Shown here: piece after piece, positions 6,526 through 13,882 of the stretch
Layout of the letters: the number at the start of each line of letters is the position of its first letter
Position numbering within the stretch: the first letter of the stretch is position 1
The notes under the pieces: generated by a model
The model's database searches: none
What the model saw: only the letters and a program-made list of their open reading frames with translations
What the model was told of the DNA's origin: nothing
Assembly (NCBI GenBank): GCA_026770585.1
Contig: MU646746.1
Span: 247,735-261,616 of the forward strand
Reading direction: 5' to 3'
Source of the DNA: Baffinella frigidus
Taxonomy: Eukaryota; Cryptophyceae; Cryptomonadales; Baffinellaceae
DNA: 13,882 nucleotides
Made by a program: the position numbers and the translations under genes

Positions 6526-8241
6526 ATGGCGTTGGTCAGCAACAAGGGGCAAATTCCCCTTGTCAGCAACCCCCCCCCCCCCCTCCTGCTCGGTGAAGAC
6601 GAGGCACAGCAGGGAAGAGAGACGATGTTCTCCGCTGGGGCTGGCGGGGCCTGGTCGCAGGAGACAAGTCCTGCGCGACCAGCAGTGGGCGGACACACGG
6701 CGTCCGATGCGGTGCCTCACACGAGCAAGGGGGAGCTGGCGCTTCGCAAAAAGAAGGAGCGCGCAAACACAACCGCGCTTCTGGCGAGGCTGGAGTTTCT
6801 GGCACCCAACGTGGACGAGCACAAGAGGCAGCCAGGGCGCAGGTCCAAGGCGTTGCGAGGGCGCGCGAAGGACGAGCTCCTGAAAGACGTCATTCACGCG
6901 GTGCGGCTGGCGCGCAGGCTGATGGCGCCGGGCGCGTTGGAGCCAGCCTACACCACGCAGGCGGGGGCAGGGCTGATCGCCATCGAGTTGAACAGCGGCA
7001 AGATCGCGCACCAGAGCCCGTCCTTCCAGCACCTCACCAGTTGGATACCGGTGGAGGCGCGCGGCAACATCCGGGTGTGCCTCGAGTCTAGCGACGGAGA
7101 CGACTTCCACAGCTTCTGCCAGTCGGTGGTGAGAGACGCAGGCGAGCCGTACGGAGAGACCTTCCTGGACCGCGACAAAGTTGTGGGGCGGTCCATCACG
7201 GTGCGCTTCTTCACCCGCGCGCCAGGGCCGCAAGGCCTGCGAAACCCGGAGTGGCTGCTCATGGAGCGGGTCGTCAAGCTCACGCTGGTGGGGGTGCAGC
7301 CGCGGCAGCTTGCTGGGGAATTGCCAGCTGCAGGCAGGGGGCTTCCTTTTTTCGGATCAGAGAGACCGACTCCGGATGCGATCGGGGTGTTCACGGCGGA
7401 TCTGAGCGGAGGCACGCCGTCGCAGTGGACGGTTCAGGCGGCACACATTCGGAATTTGCTGGACTTGGAGGTGGCATCGGGCACTTACGCCATGGATGTG
7501 GGGAACATGAAACCGTTTGAGGTTATTGCCGAGATTTTCAACTTCTTCGGGTTTTCGAAAGAAGAGGGGGCCGGCGCCAGCTTGTTCTCCCGCGCGGCAG
7601 CCCAGCTTGAGTACGCCGCCACAAGCGCCCTGAACATCGCCCAGCGTTCTGCATCGTGGCTGACCCGCAAGGCACTGCGCGTCACGCACCAATGGTCGCT
7701 TCGCCTTAACGACGACGACACCATTTCGATCTCCAGCCTCATGTTCTTCAAACTGTTCGGAGGCTTGTCGACGAGTGTCGCGATCGACATGGTCGGCGGC
7801 AAGGTCGGATTCTCGCACGGAGGGCTGGATGTCCTGTACTTGATCGCCGACCCAGCGCAGCCGCTCGACGGCAACCTGCGCGCTGTGTGGTTCAGGATCA
7901 ATGAAGCGAAGGCTCCTGCACCACGCAGCGCGAAGCCTGCCGGCAGCGCGGACCCAGGACAGCCTCTCGACGGCAACCTCCGCGACCCATGGGCTGCCAG
8001 CATCGCTTCAGCCAAGCCCGCCGGGGGGTTTGATGTGCACCGTCCTATCGTCGCGTCGCATACATGGGGGGGGGTGAGTTTTCGCGAAGTCTGCAGGGTC
8101 CTTTCGGTTGACATGGCGGGGAAGAAGATGCCGTCGGTGGAGGATGTGTCCGAGCTCCTCGAGAAGCTCAAGGTTTCTCCGGGGGGGGGTCTCTTCAGTG
8201 ACGGCAGCGCAACAATCTGCCTGGGACAATCTGATGTCTAG
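6526..8241 (+). CDS. Putative bHLH-PAS regulator with unrecognised C-terminal half
   Basis: The frame is open from GTG 6493 to TAG 8239-8241. I start at the first ATG (6526). TAG directly precedes 6493, and TTTAG|GTGGAC there could be a splice acceptor, so an upstream exon is possible. Numbering from 6493, residues 81-143 look like bHLH. Basic RKKKER leads into helix 1 (ALLARLEFLAP). After a long loop, helix 2 AKDELLKDVIHAVRL fits K-x-x-L-L-x-x-V-I-x-x-V. The Glu that usually contacts the E-box is not evident. Residues 155-265 resemble a PAS fold, with GLIAIELNSGKIAHQSPSF, then HLTSW, DGDDFHSF and RSITVRFF. Residues 290-450 are unrecognised. Residues 452-512 hold two QPLDGNLR-KPAG repeats. 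bHLH-PAS proteins regulate transcription and are known in animals and diatoms. Nuclear action is inferred. An unrelated PAS protein remains possible. Confidence 0.65.
   Translation: MALVSNKGQIPLVSNPPPPLLLGEDEAQQGRETMFSAGAGGAWSQETSPARPAVGGHTASDAVPHTSKGELALRKKKERANTTALLARLEFLAPNVDEHKRQPGRRSKALRGRAKDELLKDVIHAVRLARRLMAPGALEPAYTTQAGAGLIAIELNSGKIAHQSPSFQHLTSWIPVEARGNIRVCLESSDGDDFHSFCQSVVRDAGEPYGETFLDRDKVVGRSITVRFFTRAPGPQGLRNPEWLLMERVVKLTLVGVQPRQLAGELPAAGRGLPFFGSERPTPDAIGVFTADLSGGTPSQWTVQAAHIRNLLDLEVASGTYAMDVGNMKPFEVIAEIFNFFGFSKEEGAGASLFSRAAAQLEYAATSALNIAQRSASWLTRKALRVTHQWSLRLNDDDTISISSLMFFKLFGGLSTSVAIDMVGGKVGFSHGGLDVLYLIADPAQPLDGNLRAVWFRINEAKAPAPRSAKPAGSADPGQPLDGNLRDPWAASIASAKPAGGFDVHRPIVASHTWGGVSFREVCRVLSVDMAGKKMPSVEDVSELLEKLKVSPGGGLFSDGSATICLGQSDV
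6570..6583 (+). repeat. Homopolymer of 14 C within the N-terminal part of the ORF
   Basis: The run encodes four prolines if translation starts at 6526. A one-base length change would shift the frame. A start at ATG 6625 would put the run in the 5' leader and still keep the whole bHLH segment. Confidence 0.9.
7846..8028 (+). repeat. In-frame tandem duplication in the bHLH-PAS protein
   Basis: ADPAQPLDGNLR with SAKPAGS is followed by ADPGQPLDGNLRDPW with SAKPAGG. These are unequal units of about 34 and 27 residues. At DNA level CCGCTCGACGGCAACCTGCG recurs as CCTCTCGACGGCAACCTCCG. Confidence 0.8.
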
Positions 8242-8262
8242 CCCAACCGTCCTCACCACCGG

Positions 8263-8384
8263 TACAGGGGTACCTCGCTCATAAGAAACTTCCCCCCCCC
8301 CTAGGACCACCACAGGGCTCTAGGCATAGTCCTACTGTATGGTCCTGTGGGGGGGCTGTTTCTTATGAGCGAGGTACCTCTGCA
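8263..8384. mobile_element. MITE-A, complete copy just downstream of the bHLH-PAS stop
   Basis: It runs from TACAGGGGTACCTCGCTCAT to GAGCGAGGTACCTCTGCA. Inner arms are CTAGGACCACCACAGGG and GGTCCTGTGG. It begins 21 bp after the stop codon, so the mRNA 3' UTR could contain the palindrome. Confidence 0.85.
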
Positions 8385-8426
8385 GCCCCGCGTGGCCCGG
8401 TCGCTTCCTTTGGGAGCGGGTGGGGG
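8382..8426 (+). repeat. Direct repeat with 8760-8803
   Basis: GCGTGGCCCGGTCGCTTCCTTTGGGA is echoed by GCGTGGCCCGGGCGCTTTCTTGAGGA. A second pair, AAGATGCCGACGTGCCTGGATG (about 8818) and AAGCATGCCGAGGTGTCGGGATG (about 9030), shows the same downstream segment repeated again. These are pieces of a larger duplicated 3' region. Confidence 0.65.
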
Positions 8427-8429
8427 AGG

Positions 8430-8486
8430 GGTCTCTTCAGCGATGGCAGCACCACAATCTACCTCGGACAATCTGATGTCTCGCCC
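8430..8486 (+). pseudogene. Duplicate of the 3' coding end of the bHLH-PAS gene
   Basis: GTCTCTTCAGCGATGGCAGC and the following bases match 8190-8246 with 7 differences in 57. The encoded GLFSDGSTTIYLGQSDV differs from the gene's GLFSDGSATICLGQSDV by two residues. The stop TAG is TCG here, so the frame continues. The copy has no visible upstream coding part. It is either a relic or an alternative last exon. A further piece, TCTAGCCCGACTGTCCTCAC at about 8560-8579, resembles the sequence around the gene's stop. Confidence 0.75.
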
Positions 8487-8591
8487 ACCTGGGGAGGGGG
8501 GAGAGAGGGCTTTTCGGTGAGCAGTGAGAGAGTAGTAACAGTGTGTGGGGGGGGGGGACTCTAGCCCGACTGTCCTCACAACTTCATATGC

Positions 8592-8748
8592 TAACGTCCT
8601 GAAAACCGGGTAGTTACGCCTACGGTATTGCCAACGGTAGGCCGTAGGGGCCTAGGGGGGGTCCTGCGAAACATTAGGTCCTAGGAGCCCTACGGTCTAC
8701 CCTGGGCAATACCGTAGGTCTGACAACTACCCGGTTTTCAGGACGTTA
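8592..8748. mobile_element. MITE-D, 157-bp near-perfect hairpin element
   Basis: Outer arms of 24 bp starting TAACGTCCTGAAAACCGGG are exact complements (8592-8615 and 8725-8748). A second exact pair of 14 bp, CCTACGGTATTGCC and GGCAATACCGTAGG, follows at 8619-8632 and 8705-8718. A third, imperfect pair with CCTAGG lies nearer the centre. No coding capacity. It is unrelated at the termini to MITE-A. The target duplication is ambiguous; TA is possible. Confidence 0.85.
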
Positions 8749-8864
8749 CCCTGTTAAACTGGTAGCCCGGCGTGGCCCGGGCGCTTTCTTGAGGATCGGG
8801 GGGAGGGATGTGTGGGAAAGATGCCGACGTGCCTGGATGTTGCAGAATGAATGGAAGCAGGGGG

Positions 8865-8985
8865 TACAGGGGTACCTCGCACATAAGAAACGCCCCCCCT
8901 CCTAGGATCAACTTAGGGCCTCAGGCATGGGCCTACTGTAGGGTCCTAGGGGGGGGCTGTTTCTTATGAGCGAGGTACCCCTGTA
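8865..8985. mobile_element. MITE-A, complete copy
   Basis: 121 bp from TACAGGGGTACCTCGCACAT to GAGCGAGGTACCCCTGTA, with inner CCTAGGATCAACTTAGGGCC and GTAGGGTCCTAGG. It is one of the best preserved copies in the window. Confidence 0.87.
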
Positions 8986-9049
8986 GGGGTTAGAGCGTAC
9001 TTGCGCTACGATTAGGTGTAGGGGGGGGGAAGCATGCCGAGGTGTCGGG

Positions 9050-9341
9050 ATGGTGTAGAGTGGATGAATGAAGAGAACACAAGTGCCTGTTTGTTCGTGC
9101 CAGCGCTGTCCTGTGTGCGTTTCTGATAGGTTTCCTTTTTTGGTACATTACCGCACGGCACAGTTCCCTCAGTAAGTGAAGGCACCCCTGGAGGCCTACA
9201 GAGAGAGATTGGTAATTGATTGCCAAACAACCAGCGTCAGCGCCGCACATGCTACGCATTGTGCCACTTACTGGACACCGTGTCGGCCGCCCATACGAGC
9301 ATTTTCCGGATGGATTCTAACTCCACCTCCTTCTGGAGGCC
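9050..9341. other. Low-repeat spacer, no gene recognised
   Basis: Mixed sequence with short open frames only. The 12-mer CTGGAGGCCTAC occurs at 9188-9199 and again at 9333-9344, where MITE-C begins. I see nothing else that I can name. Confidence 0.5.
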
Positions 9342-9526
9342 TACGGGGATACCTCGCAACACCCTTGCTCGAGGGTCGGTTGGTCGTCCTGTTCTCAAAT
9401 TACTACCAGAGGGTCGACTAATCGCAATACTGAGTCAACTCTTTGGTACTAAATTGAGAACGCGCAGGGGTCGACTCCGTTCCGTATTCTTAAATTACGG
9501 GTTCTTGTACACGAGGTATCCGTGCA
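9342..9526. mobile_element. MITE-C, second, diverged copy
   Basis: The left end TACGGGGATACCTCG and right end TACACGAGGTATCCGTGCA pair imperfectly. The core (about 9396-9462), with ACCAGAGGGTCGACT and AGTCAACTCTTTGGTAC, aligns along its length with 3856-3922 of the first copy, including the AAATTA and GAGAAC edges. It is followed directly by MITE-A fragments. Confidence 0.68.
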
Positions 9527-9528
9527 CT

Positions 9529-9567
9529 GTAGGGTCCTAGGGGGCGCGCCTCCTTACGAGGGAGGTA
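9529..9567. mobile_element. MITE-A, right-end fragment
   Basis: GTAGGGTCCTAGGGGG, CGCGCC and TCCTTACGAGGGAGGTA match the right half of the family, with the last bases lost. Confidence 0.6.
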
Positions 9568-9574
9568 AAGTAAA

Positions 9575-9672
9575 GCGGCACCTCGCTAATATGAAAGCGG
9601 CACCTCGCTAATATGAAACTACGGTGGCCCCAGGGGGGAGGGGCAGTTTCTTATGAGCGAGGTACCCCTGTA
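9575..9672. mobile_element. MITE-A copy with duplicated left end
   Basis: A 22-bp left-end segment, GCGGCACCTCGCTAATATGA plus AA, is present twice in tandem (9575-9596 and 9597-9618). A right half ending GAGCGAGGTACCCCTGTA follows. The TACAGGG terminus is missing on the left, so the copy is rearranged. Confidence 0.75.
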
Positions 9673-9689
9673 CGCTGAACGGACGGGCA

Positions 9690-10795
9690 GGTGGGGCTTA
9701 CACTTACACCTGGGTATCCATCCTTGCCCCGGGATTAACCCCCCCCCCGCACGGGCGGGGAGGGGGGCGGGTACAGCGTCCGTTTTACCTGTATTTCTTA
9801 AATTTATTGCCTTACCCTCTCTCCCTCTCTCCCTCTCTCCTCGCACTTCCGCTTACACACACACCTGCCTAGCCATCCTTGCCCTAGAGTGATGGACCAA
9901 CCGCACGGGCGGGGAGGGAGGGACTGTGCCTAGTTGAGTAATGAACCCCCATAGGGTCCTACTAGATGTAGGGTCCTAGGAGGAGGCGGTTTCTTATGAG
10001 CGAGGTGCCCCTTAACAGCACGCGTGTCAGTGCACCGGGAGGGGCAGTGCGTAGTTTAGATATGGCGGGAGTGTACTCTCGCGCTTCATCTTACACCCAT
10101 GTTCCTCAAACCTCACACCTGCGCGGCCAGTCCCACCCCGGGATTCAAGCCCCCCCCTGGAAAGGCGGGGAGGGGGGCGGAGAGAGAATCCGTTTTTCAA
10201 ATTGTTTCTTCAAATTGAAGAGCAGTCTCGCACTTACATTCCACTCAAACCTTCGTAGCCAGCCTTACCCCAGAGGGATACGCTGCCCGCACGGGCGGGG
10301 AGGGGGGCGGGGTGTTTCTTCAATTTTAGGAGTGATCTCACACTTGCACTGACACTTACACTCACACCGGGGTAGCCAATCTTATCCAGGGATTCAGCCG
10401 CTCGGGCGGGGCGGGGGGCGGGGAGTTGCCCCCCTGCTGTGTTTCTGTCCTGTGTTTCTTAAATTTTAAGAGCAATCTCGCGCTGACATTCCACTCATTT
10501 CACTTACAGTGTACACCTGCGTGGCCATTCTGCCCCCGGGATTCAACCGCGCTGGCGGGGCGGGGGGCGGGGAGAGAGTCCGTGTTACCTCTGTTTCTTA
10601 AATTTTAAGAGCAATCTCGGCGATTATCTCGCACTTCCACATAATCTCACACCTGGGTAGCCCTTCTCGCCCCGGGATTAAAGCACGCCCCGCACGGGCG
10701 GGGAGGGGGGCTGACACCTACACCTGGGTAGCCAATCTTGTCCCGGGATTCAACCGCACGGGCGGGGAGTGAGGCGGGGAGTTGCTCGCGGACGT
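9690..10795 (+). repeat. Satellite of about eight diverged units
   Basis: Each unit has CACACCTGGGTAGCCA, then CCCCGGGATTCAA, CCGCACGGGCGGGG, AGGGGGGCGGGG, and in most a tail TTTCTTAAATTTTAAGAGCA ending ATCTCGCACTTACA. Headers are near 9700, 9860, 10105, 10240, 10360, 10510, 10645 and 10715. Spacing is roughly 75-245 bp, and units near the right end are shortened. A MITE-A fragment (9951-10014) interrupts the array. Open frames here are repeat-derived. Confidence 0.8.
9951..10014. mobile_element. MITE-A, right half, inside the satellite
   Basis: ATAGGGTCCTACTAGATGTA, GGGTCCTAGG and GTTTCTTATGAGCGAGGTGC, ending CCCTTA, match the family's right half. The left arm is absent. Confidence 0.75.
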
Positions 10796-11730
10796 CATAT
10801 CTGACATGCTCTCCGAGTCGTCCCCCGCATTTCCTGTCGAAAGTGCGAACCCGAGTGAGCAGTCTAATCCCAATTAATGTCCAGTCTCCGAGTATGAAAT
10901 TTAAATAGCTGGCGAGATGAAGTCTGATGTCATTTTTCGCGACGGAGGGCACCACGGGTTGGCGGCTGAAGGCACCAAGACAGCAGTGCAGGGGAAAGTA
11001 GAAGGGGAAAGTCGATGGGGAAAGACGGGTGTAGGCGAAAAAACAACAGGGGGTGGCGTGGCAAGTGCGATCAATCGGCGGGGCAGAGATGAGCCCGCGG
11101 GAGCAACGCGACCACACGACACCACTTGAGACCTCTAATCGGGGTCGAATTCCTTTACTCGGGATGTTAAAGGCCTAAAAAGGCATTGTACACGCTTCGC
11201 ACGTGTTGTAAAAAGTAAAGTGTTCAAACCATTTCCTGGTTCATAGTTGTTGCAACGGGGTCGCAGAAGGTCTAGATTCTTCTCGAATGTGTCTAGGAAC
11301 AAAACATGTCCGTGGCCGCTGAAATAGGTGTTGAGACACACGGGAGATCCTCCTTTTGTACTGGTCTAGATATAAACCATATTTTTTTCAAGACCAGATT
11401 ACTACACCATGTCAGCAAAATTCCAGGGTGGATTAGAGGCCCCAAGTGGCGTCGTGTGGAACATTGCAGGGTTGACTGTGTAAAGTCACTCCGGTTGTTC
11501 CTACACGGGGCTTGCCCCCAGACCACTCGAGAATTCTGGAGGATCCTATTTATATGTGGGGTTGCAAATATCTGTACCAGGATAAGGTGTTGCAACCTCG
11601 CGACTGGCCAATATATGGCGAGTTACGTGACCAATCAACGAAAGTCACTACACGAATACCCACTTTTAAAAGCACGTTGGTTTTAAATAGGCCCCTCTAG
11701 CATTCTCGTGTGGGAGCTAGGGCGGCGGGA
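10796..11730. other. Low-repeat region, no gene confidently recognised
   Basis: Composition is more even than in the flanks. The longest + strand open frame here is 11306-11686 (126 codons, starts MSVAAEIG). It has no motif I recognise, and a second frame (11512-11700) overlaps it. A stretch such as GGGTCGAATTCC near 11143 only superficially resembles a tRNA T-arm. Treat as intergenic or an unidentified exon. Confidence 0.45.
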
Positions 11731-11732
11731 CA

Positions 11733-12118
11733 GCAGACCTTGAGGGTATTGTGGCACGGGTGCAAAATCGCCCACAGTTTTAGGTAGTAGTTGATCACGT
11801 GAAAAAAGGGTATGAGGGTAACAAAGACATTTTTTCCGGGGAAAATATCAATTAATTTATCTCAAAGAAGAAGAGAAGTGGCAGACCTTGAGAGTATTGA
11901 GGCAAAGGGGCAAAGTCGCCCACCTCCGCCGTCCCTCGCCATGTCCTCCGACCCATGAAAAGCAACTTAGCGCAAAGCTTTGTAAATTTCAAGAGTAATC
12001 TCTCGCTTCATCCGACAGCAGAAACCGGATGCAGCCACGCATCTCACAAGGGTCTGTGTCACGGCAGAGTGGCTTCAGACCTTGAGCGTATTGTAGCACG
12101 GGCGCAAAGTCGCCCTGC
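11733..12118 (+). repeat. Three copies of a ~43-bp direct repeat
   Basis: Copies at 11733-11775, 11881-11923 and about 12074-12116 share GCAGACCTTGAGNGTATTG, then GGCACGGGNGCAAAGTCGCC. The third copy runs directly into the GC-rich satellite, so they appear to be its left-hand module. Confidence 0.78.
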
Positions 12119-13400
12119 CCGGCAGCGCGCGGCGTCGACCCCCGTGCCCACAACTGCCGAGCGGAAAGACTTCCTTCAGAAAGGCGAAAATGTATCAACG
12201 GCGCCAGACCCGTCCAACCCGCGGAGAAGAAGAAAAGCCACCCTGCCTCGCCGCGAGAGGGGTCGACCCTCTTGCCCACAACTGCCGGAACGAAAGAGTT
12301 GGGTCAGAAACAAGCGCCCGCCACCAAGAAGCGTAGACCACGCTTAGCCCTATCGTAGGCCATGGTTGACCTCAGGGGTCGACCCTCTTGCCTACAACTG
12401 CCAAGAGGAGAGGGTTCGGTCAGGCACACAGCACCCAGTCACACTCACCGTGACCCAACCCAGCAGCCGATTGAATCGGTTCAGGGGGGGATGACCCCCG
12501 CACCCACAACTGCCGAACAGCCGCCACCAATCAGCGTACGAGGGACACGGTTAACCCTACCAGCGCAACCCCAGGCCCTCCGAATTCAGCTGGCTCACCA
12601 TGGCAGCGCGTGGAGTCGATCCCCGCGCTCACAACTGCCCACCACCCGCCACCAATCAGCGTACAGGGGTTGCTCGAACTTCAGGACACGCGCGCCGCCC
12701 CCAGGGTGGTCCTACGCTCCTAGGACTAGCCCGATAAGTCGCCCTGCCCCGCCGCGCGAGGGGCCGATCCCTGTGCCCACACCTGCCGGGAGGAAAGAGT
12801 TCGGCCAGACAGACGGGACCCCATATCCGGCGGGGGGATCTCGAGGGGGTCCGTTCTAAAACGCATGCACGTCGCCCCCGGGGGCACTCCATCATCACCA
12901 AAAGCCGCCCGCGGAAAAACTGTATGAACCGCGCCAGACCCGTCCAAACCGCTTATCTGAACAGCCGCCCTGCCCCGCCGCGCGCGGTGTGCCCCCCTTT
13001 GCCCTCAGCTGCCGGGGAGAGAGAGTTCGGTCAGGTGATCTGCGTCACACCTAGACCCGCCTGAGTGAACCGGGGATGTTTACAGGCCTGGTTAACAAAG
13101 AAGAGAGAAGAGACGTCCGCATGCAGAAGAGAAGAGATATCCGAGGATAATAAAGAAGAGAAGACGAGATTATCCGCATCCACCACTGCCGGGAGGAGAG
13201 GGTTCGGTCAGAACAAAGGGGCCCCACTCCACAATCACCAAAAGCCTCCCACGGCAAAACTGTATGAACCGCGCCAGACCCGTCCAACCCGCGAAGAAGA
13301 AAAGACGCGCTGGCCCGCCGCGTGCTGTGTCTTTCCCCGATCCCCGCATCCACTGGGGATGCGGGGATCGGCCCACAACTGCCGAGCAGCCACTAGTAAT
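12110..13400 (+). repeat. GC-rich satellite-like modular repeat
   Basis: Recurring modules are CGCCCTGCCCCGCCGCGCG, GGTCGACCC with CCCACAACTGCCGAG, GAGAGGGTTCGGTCAG, CACCAATCAGCGTA, and AACTGTATGAACCGCGCCAG with ACCCGTCCAACCCGC. They recur at about 12110, 12190, 12250, 12376, 12490, 12608, 12737, 12880, 12960, 13180, 13258 and 13375, in partly shuffled order. Open frames across it are repeat-derived. Confidence 0.75.
13337..13371. repeat. Perfect 15-bp stem hairpin in satellite
   Basis: CCGATCCCCGCATCC, a 5-base loop ACTGG, then the exact complement. Other modules have only one arm (GTCGATCCCCGCGCTCACAA at about 12615), so this copy contains a local inverted duplication. Confidence 0.85.
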
Positions 13401-13488
13401 CAGCGTAGGCCACTGTTAATGCGTTTGCACGGGGTTGACCCAATCGATCCCGTGAACATCTGCCAGACCCACGCGCACCAACAAACAG

Positions 13489-13882
13489 GCGGACTGGTGG
13501 AAACCGGCTGTGTTAGACAGTGCCCCAGCGAACAAAACGATGTGAACGTCTCCAAGCTTTCTTACCCGCAGTGCGCACGCCTTTGGGATAGCTGGTGATC
13601 TCTGCCCCCCCCCCCTCGTGTAGAAAATGTTGGTGGGCTGGTGGAAACCGGCCGTGTTGCACAGCCACACGGTGGACTAAGAAACTTTCATCAAAAGTCA
13701 ACTCGCCTGAAGACAACTACTTTACGATTTTTTTGAGGCAAATTGGTCACATATCTCCCTGGAATCTAGGGCCAACGAAACCCTCGTAGCCAACCGTGTG
13801 GGGGCCCACATAAAAAAAGACAACTTCTCGAAGCCGCCTGTAGCTTATTGAGCGAGAGTGCTCGCACCTTGGGGATAGCTGG
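13489..13882 (+). repeat. Two interleaved direct-repeat pairs
   Basis: ACTGGTGGAAACCGGCTGTG (about 13494) recurs as GCTGGTGGAAACCGGCCGTG (about 13636). GCCTTTGGGATAGCTGG (about 13578) recurs as ACCTTGGGGATAGCTGG at the end of the window. Order is preserved but spacing differs, suggesting an old tandem duplication with later insertion. No gene is recognised here. Confidence 0.6.

Noticed and set aside
6457-7233. 258-codon open frame on the - strand
   Set aside because: Antisense shadow of the bHLH-PAS gene. No recognisable motif.
8301-8579. Frames containing RGTSLIRN or MSEVPLY here and at 2580-2834, 9619-9892 and 9996-10352
   Set aside because: These peptides are translations of MITE-A termini, not a protein family.
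8592-8748. Bacterial-type terminator or attenuator
   Set aside because: Far too long, no T-run, and the surrounding genes are eukaryotic with introns.
9690-10795. CRISPR-like regularly spaced repeats
   Set aside because: Unit lengths and spacers vary widely, repeats are too long and diverged, and the context is eukaryotic.
10647-11117. 156-codon - strand frame
   Set aside because: Spans the satellite edge and has no motif. Its last part is repeat-derived.
11138-11160. tRNA-like GGGTCGAATTCC
   Set aside because: Lacks TTCRA in the loop, and I see no acceptor, D or anticodon stems around it.
11306-11686. 126-codon + strand frame
   Set aside because: Length is possible by chance, no recognised domain, and an overlapping frame is equally open. 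Kept only as a note in the spacer entry.
12362-12859. 165-codon + strand frame, and similar frames at 11955-12347 and 13065-13598
   Set aside because: They lie wholly or largely in the modular satellite. Peptide similarity among them comes from the repeat modules.

Overview
The window looks like nuclear DNA of a eukaryotic microalga or other protist. It has spliceosomal GT-AG introns, long degenerate plant-type telomere-like arrays (CCCTAAA/TTTAGGG variants), palindromic MITE-like elements, satellites, and GC-rich coding exons. The repeat style and the peptides that MITE read-through yields (MSEVPLY, RGTSLIRN) remind me of a cryptophyte such as Baffinella. That is from memory, is low confidence, and was not checked.

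Region 1-2293 holds the 3' half of a split gene on the + strand. Four in-phase exons (142-282, 481-522, 734-772, 1661-2293) encode the metallonuclease domain and the C-terminal zinc ligands of a proteinaceous RNase P (PRORP). All four catalytic Asp positions are present. The PPR half and the CxxC zinc ligands must lie left of the window. Introns 1 and 2, and the first third of intron 3, are almost pure telomere-like minisatellite. Two of the three introns carry copies of their own exon junction.

Region 2294-2990 is a cluster of palindromic MITE-A copies. Region 2990-6240 is a G-rich telomere-like array of opposite strand polarity to the array before it. It contains a related MITE (3788-3979), a decayed duplicate of the next gene's 5' flank (4300-4712), and an A-B-A-B higher-order repeat (5239-6235).

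Region 6493-8241 is a second + strand gene. It is uninterrupted, with a bHLH-like segment, a PAS-like domain and a C-terminal half I do not recognise. It is best read as a PAS-containing bHLH regulator. Pieces of it recur outside the ORF: its 5' flank at 4300-4712, a 27-nt internal piece at 6397-6423, and its 3' end at 8430-8486.

Region 8242-9690 is more MITEs, including a 157-bp near-perfect hairpin element. Region 9690-10795 is a satellite of roughly eight diverged units. Region 10796-11730 is low-repeat sequence without a convincing gene. Region 11733-13400 is a second satellite-like repeat family. Region 13400-13882 shows only short direct repeats.

The two genes have no evident functional link: one is RNA processing, the other probable transcriptional regulation. 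The common theme is how telomere-like and MITE sequence invades, duplicates and splits genes.
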